Positions 18,638 through 29,296 of a stretch of 64,000 bases of DNA are shown here, in pieces. The DNA comes from Buchnera aphidicola (Aphis aurantii) (GTDB taxonomy: Bacteria > Pseudomonadota > Gammaproteobacteria > Enterobacterales > Enterobacteriaceae), in NCBI RefSeq assembly GCF_039388985.1, contig NZ_CP135021.1:372001-436000 (forward strand), read 5' to 3'. A program made the position numbers and the translations under genes. The notes beneath the pieces are model-generated. The model was not told where the DNA came from and made no database searches. It was given only the letters and a program-made list of their open reading frames with translations. The stretch's first letter is position 1. Each line of letters begins with the position of its first letter.

Positions 18638-20734
18638 ATGAACTATTTATATGCTAGTACACATTTAGGATGTGAAAAATTATTAGAAAATGAACTTATT
18701 TTTTTAGGAGCAAAAAATATACATATCACTAAAGGAGGTGTTTATTATGAAGCTGAAAATTTATTATTGTACAAAAGCTTAATGTGGAGTAGAGTTGCTT
18801 CAAGAATTTTTATATGCATAAAAAAATTTATCATCCAAAGCACAAGCGATTTATATATTAATACTTATAAAATTAATTGGAATAAAATTTTATTCTTAGA
18901 TAAAACTTTTTTCATCAAATTTAAAGGTAATAATAATATCATTCGAAATAGTTCATTCGGAGCTTTAACTATAAAAGACGCTATTGTTAATCAATTTTAT
19001 GAAAAATATTCAAAACGACCAAACATCAATCTTGCCAAACCTGATATTCGTATTCAAGCAATATTAATTAATAATACAATAAATCTTATGCTGGATTTAA
19101 GCGGCTCTTCTTTAAATGAAAGAGGATATATAAAATCCAATAATAATATTTCACCACTTAAAGAAAACTTAAGTGCAGCAATTGTATTAAGTTCTTCATG
19201 GAAAAAAAATATTCCTTTAATAGATCCATTCTGTGGATCAGGAACGTTGTTAATTGAAGCTGCAATGATATATTCTGATAGAGCCCCTGGATTAAAAAGA
19301 AAACAATGGGGTTTTCAATCATGGAAAGGATATAATAAATGTTTATGGAATCTCGTTTTAAATGAGGCAAATAAAAAGTTTGATATTAGTATTCAAGAAT
19401 GTAAAAAAAATTTATTTATAGGATGTGATTATCGTAATAAAATTATAGAAGAAGCTAAAGAAAACGCGTTTAATGCAAATGTATTAGATATTATTCAATT
19501 TAAAATATCTGATTTAAACAACCTTAAAAATCTATGTAAATTGCATAAAGTAGGAACGTTATTAAGCAATTTATCATGTGAAGAGCGATGTAATACTGAA
19601 AGTACATTAGTCGGTGTATATATTCAAATGGGTTATATATTTAAACAATATTTTAAAAATTGGAAAATATCGATATTTACTTCATCAGAATTTTTATCAA
19701 AATTTTTACAAATAAACGAATATAAAAAACTATTTTTCCAAAATGGATCATTAAATTGCTTTTTGAAAAAGTATGAAATATCTTCAGAAGAATGCAAAAA
19801 TAATGATGAAGAATATCAAAATAGATTAAAAAAAAACATTCAAAAATTAAAAAAATGGAATGATTTTCATAAAATTGAATGTTTTCGCGTATATGATAGA
19901 GATATACCGAATTATAATATTGTCGTAGATGTTTACAAAAAATGGTTAGTGATTCAAGAATATCAAGCACCAAAAACAATTAATGCATATCATTCTTATG
20001 AAAGATTATGTAATGCGATTTATTCTACTAAAAGAATATTATCTATTCCAATTAATAATATAGTTTTTAAAATTAGAAAGAAACAAAAATATCAATTTCA
20101 ATATCAAAAACTTTTTAATAGTAATAAATTTTTTATGATTAAAGAATATAATGTGAAACTATTAATAAATTTAATTGATTATTTAGATACAGGACTATTT
20201 TTAGAACATCGACTTGTAAGAAATTTAATAAAAACTATGTCTTATAATAAAGATTTTTTAAATTTATTTTCATACACTGGAAGCGCTAGTGTTTATGCTG
20301 GATTAGGAGGGGCTAAAACTACAACTACTATAGATATATCTAACACATATATACAATGGTCAATAAAAAATATGGCGATTAATAATTTGAAAGGAAAACA
20401 GCATTATTTTATTCAATCAAATTGTTTAGAGTGGATCCGCTCAAATTATCAAACATTTGATTTAATATTTCTTAATCCACCAACTTTTTCTAACTCAAAA
20501 AAAATGAAAAAAGTTTTTGAATTAAAAAAGGATTATCTTAATTTACTAAGTAGTTTAAAAAAAAATTTAAGAAGAAATGGTTATATTATTTTTTCAAGCT
20601 CTACAAATAATTTTAAAATTAATTTTAACGAAATTAAAAAAATTCAATTATATGTTAAAGATATTACTAATTTAGTACAATCAAAAGATTTTTTAAATAA
20701 AAAATATTATTCTTGGTTAATACAACATATATAA
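18638..20734 (+). CDS. rlmKL: RlmKL, bifunctional 23S rRNA methyltransferase
   Basis: 698 aa (E. coli 702). In E. coli the N-terminal part (THUMP plus RlmL) makes m2G2445 and the C-terminal RlmK part makes m7G2069. The RlmL SAM motif DPFCGSGTLLIEAAM is intact near residue 195. The catalytic NPPYGERL segment, however, reads NLSCEERC (bases about 19568-19591). The RlmK half keeps FSYTGSASVYAGLGGA and the catalytic LNPPTFSNSK. pyrD lies upstream and uup downstream, as in E. coli. Confidence 0.95.
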   Translation: MNYLYASTHLGCEKLLENELIFLGAKNIHITKGGVYYEAENLLLYKSLMWSRVASRIFICIKKFIIQSTSDLYINTYKINWNKILFLDKTFFIKFKGNNNIIRNSSFGALTIKDAIVNQFYEKYSKRPNINLAKPDIRIQAILINNTINLMLDLSGSSLNERGYIKSNNNISPLKENLSAAIVLSSSWKKNIPLIDPFCGSGTLLIEAAMIYSDRAPGLKRKQWGFQSWKGYNKCLWNLVLNEANKKFDISIQECKKNLFIGCDYRNKIIEEAKENAFNANVLDIIQFKISDLNNLKNLCKLHKVGTLLSNLSCEERCNTESTLVGVYIQMGYIFKQYFKNWKISIFTSSEFLSKFLQINEYKKLFFQNGSLNCFLKKYEISSEECKNNDEEYQNRLKKNIQKLKKWNDFHKIECFRVYDRDIPNYNIVVDVYKKWLVIQEYQAPKTINAYHSYERLCNAIYSTKRILSIPINNIVFKIRKKQKYQFQYQKLFNSNKFFMIKEYNVKLLINLIDYLDTGLFLEHRLVRNLIKTMSYNKDFLNLFSYTGSASVYAGLGGAKTTTTIDISNTYIQWSIKNMAINNLKGKQHYFIQSNCLEWIRSNYQTFDLIFLNPPTFSNSKKMKKVFELKKDYLNLLSSLKKNLRRNGYIIFSSSTNNFKINFNEIKKIQLYVKDITNLVQSKDFLNKKYYSWLIQHI

Positions 20735-20756
20735 GTACATATGAAATGAGAAAAAT

Positions 20757-22523
20757 ATGAATTTAATTAGCATACAAGACGCTTATTTATCATTTAGTAA
20801 TTTAGACATATTAAAAAACGCTTCTTTTTATCTTAATGAAAACGAACGCGTTTGCTTAATTGGGAAAAATGGAGCTGGAAAATCAACTTTGTTAAAAGTA
20901 ATTAATAAAAAACAAGATCTAGATAAAGGATCTGTAGTTTATAGAAAAAATATTAAAATATCATATTTATCGCAAGAAAATTTAAATCATACAAATATTT
21001 CTATTTTTGAATTTATTAAAAAAAAATTTAAAGAAATTAATACTCATGAAACTATACAAATAAAAAAAATTATTACAATGTTACAACTAAAAGAAAATAC
21101 TTTACTTTCAGAAGTATCTGGTGGATTTCTAAGAAAAATTGCATTAGGCGCTGCTTTAATAGATACACCTGACGTGTTGCTACTTGATGAACCTACTAAT
21201 CATTTAGATATTAATACTATTCAATGGTTAGAAAATTTTTTAAAAAATTTTTCTGGTAGTATTATTTTTATATCACATGATAGGTCATTTATTGACAACA
21301 TATGCACAAGAATTATTGATCTTGATCGTGGAAAACTAATATCTTTTTCAGGGAGTTATAAAAAATTTATTCAATTTAAAAATCAAAATAATTATATTGA
21401 AAAAGTTAAACAAAGATTATTTGATGAAAAATTAGAAAAAGAAGAAATTTGGATTAAAAAAGGAATAAAAGCACGTGCCACCAGAAATGAAGGACGAGTA
21501 AAAAATTTAATAACATTAAGAAAAGAAAAAGAAGATTATAGAAAAGTAGAAAAATTTAATAATATTAAAATTAATGAAATTAAAGATTATTCTGGCAAAA
21601 TAGTTTTTAAATTAACAAATATAAATTTTAGTATAAACAATAAAAATATTATTCAAAACTTTTCAGAAATAATACAATATGGTGATAAAATAGGATTAAT
21701 TGGTAACAATGGTTCTGGAAAAAGCACTATGATTAAAATACTTACAGGAGAAAATAAAATTCAAAAAGGAAATTTTTATGCATCAAAAAAATTAAAAATA
21801 GCATATTTCGACCAAAATAGATCGATATTAAACTCTCAAAAATCTATTGTAGATAATGTAAATGAAGGATATGATAAAATATTGATTAATGGTCAAGAAA
21901 AACATGTAATAGGGTATTTAAAAAAATTTTTATTTAAACCCCATGAAATAAAACGATTAGTCAAAACTTTATCTGGTGGAGAATGCAACAGACTTCTTTT
22001 AGCTAAACTATTTTTAAAAAAAAATAATGTATTAATTTTTGATGAACCAACAAATGATTTAGATTTAGATACATTAAAAATCTTAGAAGAAATTATTATT
22101 CAATATTCTGGAACCGTGATTATAGTAAGTCATGATAGATATTTTCTTAAAAATACAGTGAATAAATATTGGATATTTAAAGAAAATGGATTAATTACCA
22201 AACACTTAGGAGAATATAATGCATCAACTGTAAAAAAAGTTAACAAAAATAAAAAGAAAAATAATATACGAATATTCAATAATAAAACAGACTTATTAAA
22301 TAAAAATCAACTTCAAAAAGAAATAAAAAAAACATTAAATCAAATTGAAAATATAGAAAAAAATATTAAAATGCTACAGAATCAAATAAATCAACCTAAC
22401 TTTTTTAAACAAAATATTATTCATAAATTACCGATAATTAATGAATTAAACGAAGCAGAAAAGAAACTAGAAAAACAAATAATATATTGGGAAAATTTAG
22501 AAAGCAACACAAATAAAAAATAA
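20757..22523 (+). CDS. uup: Uup, ABC-F family ATPase
   Basis: 588 aa (E. coli 635). Two ABC ATPase domains without membrane segments are present: Walker A GKNGAGKST and GNNGSGKST, signatures SGGFLRK and SGGECNR, and Walker B LLLDEPTNHLD and VLIFDEPTNDLD. A coiled-coil C-terminal domain (about residues 520-588) follows, shorter than in E. coli. ABC-F proteins act on the ribosome; Uup also affects transposon excision and replication intermediates in E. coli. It is 22 bases after rlmKL and converges closely with trhO (6-base gap). Confidence 0.95.
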   Translation: MNLISIQDAYLSFSNLDILKNASFYLNENERVCLIGKNGAGKSTLLKVINKKQDLDKGSVVYRKNIKISYLSQENLNHTNISIFEFIKKKFKEINTHETIQIKKIITMLQLKENTLLSEVSGGFLRKIALGAALIDTPDVLLLDEPTNHLDINTIQWLENFLKNFSGSIIFISHDRSFIDNICTRIIDLDRGKLISFSGSYKKFIQFKNQNNYIEKVKQRLFDEKLEKEEIWIKKGIKARATRNEGRVKNLITLRKEKEDYRKVEKFNNIKINEIKDYSGKIVFKLTNINFSINNKNIIQNFSEIIQYGDKIGLIGNNGSGKSTMIKILTGENKIQKGNFYASKKLKIAYFDQNRSILNSQKSIVDNVNEGYDKILINGQEKHVIGYLKKFLFKPHEIKRLVKTLSGGECNRLLLAKLFLKKNNVLIFDEPTNDLDLDTLKILEEIIIQYSGTVIIVSHDRYFLKNTVNKYWIFKENGLITKHLGEYNASTVKKVNKNKKKNNIRIFNNKTDLLNKNQLQKEIKKTLNQIENIEKNIKMLQNQINQPNFFKQNIIHKLPIINELNEAEKKLEKQIIYWENLESNTNKK

Positions 22524-22529
22524 AAAATT

Positions 22530-23471
22530 TTATATATTTTTCATACAATCTATAGAACAACAATTTTTAAAATTAATTGAACAATTATTACATTGAATAA
22601 ATAATAAATGACATAAACTAAAACAACAATTTACATAATTATCTGAAGGTTGATTACATTGTTTACAAAATGATATAATATCTTTTGATATTTTTTCACT
22701 TATTCGATTATCAAAGACAAACATGCTTCCTTTAAATAAAATAGGTAATTTGTTTTTTTTTGCCTGATTCACATATCCAATTATTCCACCTTTAATATGA
22801 TAAACATTTTTAAATTTATTAAATATCATCCAAGATGTTGCTTTTTCACATCGAATTCCACCTGTGCAATACATTACTATATTTTCATATTTATTGTTAT
22901 CATGCATAATTTTTATTAAATTTCTTAATTGCTCTCGAAATGTTTTGCTTTTAATTTCCAATGCATTCGGAAAGTGACCTATTTTATATTCATAAGAATT
23001 TCTCATATCAATAAATATTGTTTTTTTATCATTCAACATAAGATTCACTGTTTTTGCATCAATATAGATTCCAACATTCTCAAATTTAAATAAAGAATCT
23101 GTAATACCATCATTTATAATATATTTTTTAATTTTTACAGAAAGAAGCCAAAATGCACTTGTGTTGTTAACATTAAATGTTTTATTAATGTATAAATTAT
23201 TTAATAATGGATGCAATTGATATAAAAATTTTTTAAATATTAAATACATATTAGTTGGAATACTAATTTGAGCATTCATTCCTTCATGCGATATATATAC
23301 TCTACCTAGTATATTATATTGAGAAAAACTTTTATAAATTTTATCTCTAAATTCTTTAAGATTTTGAATACAAAAATATTTATAAAATGAAAGAATTAAA
23401 CGAGGTTGGTTTGTTAATAATATATTTTTTTTTAGTTCTTTTTTTGAAAAACAATTATATAACATTGACAT
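22530..23471 (-). CDS. trhO: TrhO, tRNA U34 hydroxylase (YceA)
   Basis: 313 aa (E. coli 350). It is a rhodanese-like enzyme that makes 5-hydroxyuridine at tRNA position 34. The rhodanese loop CTGGIRCEKAT (about residue 190) holds the active-site Cys. A cysteine-rich C-terminal module (CKQCNQPSDNYVNCC onward, at least eight Cys) probably binds metal. The basic C-terminal tail of the E. coli protein is missing. FYKYF and GRVYISHEGMNAQIS near the N-terminus are diagnostic. Confidence 0.93.
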   Translation of the reverse strand: MSMLYNCFSKKELKKNILLTNQPRLILSFYKYFCIQNLKEFRDKIYKSFSQYNILGRVYISHEGMNAQISIPTNMYLIFKKFLYQLHPLLNNLYINKTFNVNNTSAFWLLSVKIKKYIINDGITDSLFKFENVGIYIDAKTVNLMLNDKKTIFIDMRNSYEYKIGHFPNALEIKSKTFREQLRNLIKIMHDNNKYENIVMYCTGGIRCEKATSWMIFNKFKNVYHIKGGIIGYVNQAKKNKLPILFKGSMFVFDNRISEKISKDIISFCKQCNQPSDNYVNCCFSLCHLLFIQCNNCSINFKNCCSIDCMKNI

Positions 23472-23527
23472 AATAAACCTATACTATTTTAAGGGAAAAA
23501 AATATTTAAATAACAAATAAATCATTA

Positions 23528-26401
23528 TTAATACTCATCAAGTGAATGATTAAAAATTTTGATTTGATCGAATAATTTTAAATAAATTGAATTTAAATTT
23601 TTTAGTTTTTCTTTTTCTTTTTGTACAATATGTTGGGGAGCATAACGCAAAAAATTTTTATTTAAAATTTTTTCTTTTACAAATAAAATTTGCAACTTTA
23701 TATGTTTTATTTCTTTATTTAATCTTTTTAATTCAGTTCGTTTATCTATCACTTTAGTTAAAGGAATAAATACTTCTACTTTATCAATTATTTTTTTTAT
23801 CGATAATAAAGGTTCTTTATATTCTTTAGAAACAATTTGAATCTTATCTAAATACAGCATGTTTTTAAAAAACAAAAAATTTTCTTGAATAATTTTTTTC
23901 TGATCTAAAGAAACATTTTTTAAAAATAACGATAAACATTTTTTAGAATTAATATTCATTTCAGATCTAATATTTCTTATAAAAATAATAATTTTTTTTA
24001 TCCAACTCATATAAAATAAAACTGCTTCATCATATAACGAATCATTATATTCCGGAAAAGACTGAAGCATAATTGTTTTTTCTTTAATATTTTTAATTTT
24101 TTTTACTCGTTGCCAAATAGTTTCAGTAATAAAAGGAATAATTGGATGTAATAATTTTAAAAGATTTTCTAAAATATAGATTAAAACATTTTTTGTAAAA
24201 TATGAATCTTGAAATGAACCAAATTTAATAATTAATTTAACAAATTCCAAATACCAATCACAAAAAGTATTCCATGTAAAATCATATAAAATATTTGCTG
24301 AAATATCAAATCTATAACTATCTAAAGCATCTCTGTATAATTTTACTGTATTATTAAACTCTATTAAAATCCATTTATTAATAAATAACATATTGCTATT
24401 TATTGAGAAATCAAAAAAATGATGATTTTTTGTATTCATTAAAACAAATCGACTAGCATTCCAAAGTTTATTACAAAAATTTCTATATCCTTTTAATCTC
24501 CCCATGTCCCATTTAATATCACGTGTATTAGAAGCTAAAGCGCAAAATGTAAAACGTAGTGCATCTGTACCTGTTGGACTAATACCGTTAGGGAATTGTT
24601 TTATAGTACGTTCTTTTATTTCTTTTAATAATTTTGGTTGTAATAAATTATTTGTTCTTTTTTTAATTAGTTCAGCCAATGAAATACCATCTATCATATC
24701 TAAAGGATCAATTACATTACCTTTGGATTTTGACATTTTTTGACCTTCTTCATCACGTATTAAACCTGTAATATAAACATTTTTAAAAGGCACTTGAGAT
24801 ACGCCAGATTTGTCTTTAACGAGAGACATAGTTAACATTATCATTCTAGCAATCCAAAAAAAAATGATATCAAAACCACTCACTAAAACATTAGTAGAAT
24901 GAAAAACTTTTAAAAATGCTGTTTTTTTAGGCCATCCTAATGTAGAAAAAGTCCATAAACCAGAAGAAAACCAAGTATCTAAAACATCTTGCTCTTGAGT
25001 CAATATGACATCATTTGGTATATTGTATTCTTTTCGTATTCTTTCTTCATCATATCCAACATATATATTTTTTTGATTATCATACCAAACTGGAATACGA
25101 TGTCCCCACCATAATTGACGTGATATACACCAATCTTCAATATTATTCATCCAAGATAAATACATAGTTTCATATTGGGAAGGAATAAAATTAATTCTTT
25201 TATCTTTAACTGCAGAAATTGCTAAATTAGCTAATTTTGAGGTTTTTAAATACCATTGATTAGTTAACATAGGTTGAATTATAACACCACTTCGATCACT
25301 ATGAGGCGTAATTACCTCACATTCTTCAACTTTGTCCAAAAGTCCTATTTTTTTTATTTCATTCACAATTTTAATTCTTGCAGAAAGAATATCTAAATTT
25401 TGAAATTTAGTTGGCACTAATGAATTATAAATATTTGATTTATTTCCTTCATAATCATAAACATCAAAATTAATTTTAATTTTTCCACTAAAAGTAAAAA
25501 TATTTATCATTGGCAATCGATGGGTTAAACCTACTTTATAATCATTAAAATCATGTGCTGGTGTAATTTTTACACAACCTGTTCCTTTTTCTATATCGGC
25601 ATATTTATCTCCAATAATAGGTATAATTCTATCAACCAAGGGACATATGGCAAATTGACCAATAAGCTTATTGTAATTTTTATCTTTTGGATTAACAGCG
25701 ATCGCTGTATCTCCTAATAAAGTTTCAGGTCGAGTAGTAGAAACTATTAAATATTTAACTTGATTATTATTTTTTTCGTGATCACAAATAATAGGATATC
25801 TTATAAACCATTTTTTACTTTTTATTGGTCGATGTTCTACCTCTAAGTCTGAAATAACTGTTTCTAGTTCTGAATCCCAATGTACTAATCTTTTTTTTTG
25901 ATATATTAAATTATTCTTATAAAAAATAATAAAAGCTTCTTTAACAGATTTACAGATATCAGGATCTAAAGTAAATTTTTCACGATCCCAATCAACAGAA
26001 TTACCTAAACGTCTTATTTGATTGGTAACAATTAAATTATATTTATTTTTCCAAGACCATATTTTTTGAATAAATTCATCTCTTTTATAATCTTTTTTAG
26101 TTTTGTGCTCTTCGAGATATATTTGCCGTTCAACTAGAATTTGTGTTGCAATTCCAGCATGATCTGTTCCGACTTGCCACAGTGTATTTTCTCCTTGCAT
26201 TCTGTGGTAACGAATTAATATATCCATAATAGTTTGTTGAAATGCATGCCCCATATGCAAGTTTCCAGTAATATTAGGAGGTGGCATCATAATACAAAAC
26301 GATGGTTTAGTTACATCGTTATTAGGTTTAAAATATCCATTTTTTTCCCAAAAATTATATAAAGGCTCTTCAATATCTCTAGGGTTATAAGTTTTTTCCA
26401 T
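23528..26401 (-). CDS. valS: Valyl-tRNA synthetase
   Basis: 957 aa (E. coli 951). It is a class I synthetase: the HIGH motif occurs as NITGNLHMGHA near residue 45 and KMSKS as GQKMSKSKGNV near 555. An editing (CP1) domain with TTRPETLLGDTA lies near residue 220, an anticodon-binding domain follows, and a C-terminal coiled coil rich in Lys ends the protein. pepA lies directly upstream on the same strand; holC, which separates them in E. coli, is absent. Confidence 0.97.
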   Translation of the reverse strand: MEKTYNPRDIEEPLYNFWEKNGYFKPNNDVTKPSFCIMMPPPNITGNLHMGHAFQQTIMDILIRYHRMQGENTLWQVGTDHAGIATQILVERQIYLEEHKTKKDYKRDEFIQKIWSWKNKYNLIVTNQIRRLGNSVDWDREKFTLDPDICKSVKEAFIIFYKNNLIYQKKRLVHWDSELETVISDLEVEHRPIKSKKWFIRYPIICDHEKNNNQVKYLIVSTTRPETLLGDTAIAVNPKDKNYNKLIGQFAICPLVDRIIPIIGDKYADIEKGTGCVKITPAHDFNDYKVGLTHRLPMINIFTFSGKIKINFDVYDYEGNKSNIYNSLVPTKFQNLDILSARIKIVNEIKKIGLLDKVEECEVITPHSDRSGVIIQPMLTNQWYLKTSKLANLAISAVKDKRINFIPSQYETMYLSWMNNIEDWCISRQLWWGHRIPVWYDNQKNIYVGYDEERIRKEYNIPNDVILTQEQDVLDTWFSSGLWTFSTLGWPKKTAFLKVFHSTNVLVSGFDIIFFWIARMIMLTMSLVKDKSGVSQVPFKNVYITGLIRDEEGQKMSKSKGNVIDPLDMIDGISLAELIKKRTNNLLQPKLLKEIKERTIKQFPNGISPTGTDALRFTFCALASNTRDIKWDMGRLKGYRNFCNKLWNASRFVLMNTKNHHFFDFSINSNMLFINKWILIEFNNTVKLYRDALDSYRFDISANILYDFTWNTFCDWYLEFVKLIIKFGSFQDSYFTKNVLIYILENLLKLLHPIIPFITETIWQRVKKIKNIKEKTIMLQSFPEYNDSLYDEAVLFYMSWIKKIIIFIRNIRSEMNINSKKCLSLFLKNVSLDQKKIIQENFLFFKNMLYLDKIQIVSKEYKEPLLSIKKIIDKVEVFIPLTKVIDKRTELKRLNKEIKHIKLQILFVKEKILNKNFLRYAPQHIVQKEKEKLKNLNSIYLKLFDQIKIFNHSLDEY

Positions 26402-26460
26402 TTTATTTAATCACTTTTTATGTAAAAGTAATATTTCTCGTTAAATGATTTTTATATTAT

Positions 26461-27957
26461 TTAATATTTATTATAATTTGATATATTTAATAAAAATTGA
26501 GATAAAAGCTCTACGGGACGACCTGTAGATCCTTTGTTTATACCAGATTCCCAAGCAGTTCCAGCAATATCTAAATGAGCCCAATGGTATTTTTTTGTAA
26601 ATTGTGATAAAAAACAAGCGGCTGTTATTGCGCCAGCGCCTCCACTACCAATATTTGAAAAATCAGCAACATTAGAATTAATATTTTTTTCGTATTCTTG
26701 AAATAAAGGTAATCTCCATACTTTATCATTTGTTTCTTTAGAAGCTTTTTCTAAATTATCAACTAAATCTTTATTGTTTGAAAATAACCCAGTTACATAA
26801 TGTCCTAATGCTGCAACGCATGCACCAGTTAAAGTGGCAATATCAATCACTATATCGGGCGAAAAACGTTCAATATACTTGAAAACATCACATAAAACTA
26901 AACGTCCTTCAGCATCTGTATCCAAAACTTCTACTGTTTTACCAGACATAGTAGTTAAAATATCCCCTGGTCTAAAAGCAGAACTTCCTGGCATATTTTC
27001 ACATCCAGCTAAAACACCAATAATATTTAAAGGTAAATTTAATTCGGCAGCCATAATTAAAGTTCCATATACAGCCGCAGCACCACACATATCATATTTC
27101 ATTTCATGCATTTTTTTTGATGGCTTAAGAGAAATCCCTCCAGAATCAAATGTTAATCCCTTTCCCACTAACACAATAGTTTTCTTATCAACAATATTTT
27201 TTCTAGAATATCGAATTACAGACATATATGGTTTGTTTTTAGATGAAGAACCTACTGCTAAATAGGCATGCATTCCTAAATTTCTCATTTCATTTATATC
27301 AACAATATTCACACTAATATTATTTTTATAACTATTAGATAGTTCTTTCGCTTGTAAAGACAAGTACAATGGATTGCAAATATTAGGAGGTAAATTACCA
27401 ATTTTTTTTGAAGCAGTTAAACCTAAATCAATAGCTAAAGAGTGTTTTAGAGCAATTTGAGCTGATGAAAAAAAATTTTTATCTGTTATATTAAACGTAA
27501 TAGAATGTAAATATACCTTTTTTTTTAAAAACGTATTTATTGTAAAAATTTCTTTTTTAATACAACTGATTATTTTTCGAATAAACCAATATGTACTATT
27601 ATTACAAGAATTTAATTCAGTGAAAGAAAAAATAATATTTTTAATAGATCGCTTATTTAGTGTTTTAATACTGTTTCGTAGAATTGCACTAATAGAATTT
27701 GAATTAAAACTACTTTTTTTCCCGCATCCTATTAATAATATTCTTTTGGATATAATGTTTGGAACATCATATAATAATAAAGTTTTTCCTATTTCTCCAC
27801 TAATATCTCCTTGAGTAATTAATTTACTAATATAACCATTACTATAATTATCTAAATTTTTAGAAGAAACTGTTAATTGATCACATTCAAAAATACCAGA
27901 AATTATACAATCTGTTTTTTCTTTCGGTAAATCAATACTTTTAATAAAAAATTTCAT
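26461..27957 (-). CDS. pepA: Leucyl aminopeptidase PepA
   Basis: 498 aa (E. coli 503) from the ATG at 27957; a TTG four codons upstream is possible but E. coli PepA aligns with MKFFIKS. It is an M17 dizinc aminopeptidase that trims N-terminal residues. The active-site blocks are VGKGLTFDSGGISLKP near residue 265, YDMCGAAAV, and NTDAEGRLVL-like VLDTDAEGRLVL near 350. In E. coli it also acts in Xer recombination and as a repressor of carAB; the sequence does not show whether those roles remain. Confidence 0.96.
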   Translation of the reverse strand: MKFFIKSIDLPKEKTDCIISGIFECDQLTVSSKNLDNYSNGYISKLITQGDISGEIGKTLLLYDVPNIISKRILLIGCGKKSSFNSNSISAILRNSIKTLNKRSIKNIIFSFTELNSCNNSTYWFIRKIISCIKKEIFTINTFLKKKVYLHSITFNITDKNFFSSAQIALKHSLAIDLGLTASKKIGNLPPNICNPLYLSLQAKELSNSYKNNISVNIVDINEMRNLGMHAYLAVGSSSKNKPYMSVIRYSRKNIVDKKTIVLVGKGLTFDSGGISLKPSKKMHEMKYDMCGAAAVYGTLIMAAELNLPLNIIGVLAGCENMPGSSAFRPGDILTTMSGKTVEVLDTDAEGRLVLCDVFKYIERFSPDIVIDIATLTGACVAALGHYVTGLFSNNKDLVDNLEKASKETNDKVWRLPLFQEYEKNINSNVADFSNIGSGGAGAITAACFLSQFTKKYHWAHLDIAGTAWESGINKGSTGRPVELLSQFLLNISNYNKY

Positions 27958-28182
27958 AATATATCTCAATAATTTTATTTTTTTTTGAAAGTGTATAATA
28001 TAAATAATTTTATAAAAATAAAATAAAAATCTTAAAAATAATCAAATATTATATACTATTTGCTATTAATGTCTTAAATTGTAATCATATTCATGATATC
28101 TTTTTTATTTATATTAATATAATTTATATTAATATCATATTTATATATAAATTTTTATCTAATTTGAAAGAGAATTTAAGTT
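27958..28182. promoter_or_regulatory. Divergent pepA/argI region with an AT palindrome
   Basis: 225 bases without a gene. A perfect 12-bp inverted repeat with a 1-base spacer (ATATTAATATAA at 28111-28122 and its complement at 28124-28135) lies about 47 bases before argI. The location suits an operator, and E. coli ARG boxes are AT-rich palindromes, but the sequence does not match the TGAAT core of an ARG box. Confidence 0.3.
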
Positions 28183-29199
28183 ATGAAGCATCTTTATAAA
28201 CGTCATTTTTTAAGATTACTAGACTTTTCTAATACAGAATTAGAAAATATTATTATATTATCTGAAAAATTAAAAAAAATAAAAAAAAATAATCAAGAAA
28301 TTCAATTGTTGAAAAAAAAAAATATTGCTTTAATTTTTGAAAAAGAATCAACTCGTACAAGATGTTCTTTTGAAGTAGCTGCTTTTGATCAAGGTGCACA
28401 TGTTACTTACCTTGGACCAGGTAGTACTCATTTTGGAACAAAAGAATCAATTGAAGATACAGCCAAAGTGCTTTCTAGATTATATGATGGAATTGAATAT
28501 AGAGGTCATGATCATAGTGTTATAGAAACCTTATCAAAACACTCTAATGTACCTGTATGGAATGGATTGACAGACAAATTTCATCCCACTCAAATAATTG
28601 CGGATTTATTGACAATGAAAGAAGTTTTCAAAAAAAAACAATTTTTTGAAATAAAATGTGCATATATAGGAGACTCTCATAATAATATAGCAAATACTTT
28701 ATTAGAAGCTGCATCTATTTTAGGAATAGATTTACGTTTAATTTCTCCTAAACCATATTGGCCAGAAAAAAACATTTTAAATGAATGTCAAAATAAAGCA
28801 AAAAACACGAGCAAAATAACATGCACTGAGAATATTAAAGAAGGTGTAAAAGATGTAGATTTTATTTACACAGATGTTTGGGTTTCTATGGGAGAACCAG
28901 AAACAACGTGGAAAGAAAAAATAGTATTATTAAAAAATTATCAAGTGAACCAAAATATGATAAATATGACCAATAATCCAAATGTAAAAGTATTACATTG
29001 TTTACCTGCTTTACACGATAAAAAAAACACTCTAGCAAAATCAATATTAAAAGAATATAATTTACAAGATGGAATAGAAATCACAGATAATATTTTTCAA
29101 AAAAATGAACAAATTATTTTTGAGCAAGCAGAAAATAGATTGCATACTATAAAAGCTATTCTTATATCTAGTCTTATTAAAAAAATTAATTTAAAATAA
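28183..29199 (+). CDS. argI: Ornithine carbamoyltransferase
   Basis: 338 aa (E. coli ArgI 334). It makes citrulline from ornithine and carbamoyl phosphate. The carbamoyl phosphate loop is [10 protein letters not shown] near residue 55, HPTQ occurs near 133, and the ornithine-side HCLPALHD near 272. An A11 run (28312-28322) lies in the N-terminal part and is in frame. The gene begins a forward block with pyrB and pyrI, the same order as the argI to pyrBI region of E. coli with intervening genes deleted. Confidence 0.96.
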   Translation: MKHLYKRHFLRLLDFSNTELENIIILSEKLKKIKKNNQEIQLLKKKNIALIFEKESTRTRCSFEVAAFDQGAHVTYLGPGSTHFGTKESIEDTAKVLSRLYDGIEYRGHDHSVIETLSKHSNVPVWNGLTDKFHPTQIIADLLTMKEVFKKKQFFEIKCAYIGDSHNNIANTLLEAASILGIDLRLISPKPYWPEKNILNECQNKAKNTSKITCTENIKEGVKDVDFIYTDVWVSMGEPETTWKEKIVLLKNYQVNQNMINMTNNPNVKVLHCLPALHDKKNTLAKSILKEYNLQDGIEITDNIFQKNEQIIFEQAENRLHTIKAILISSLIKKINLK

Positions 29200-29296
29200 A
29201 ATATGATTTATACAAAATTCTTTGTTAACTGTTTCTCATCTTATTTATAAAAATCATGCCAACTACTTTTTTATCTATAATCAAGGAATTTAGAAG

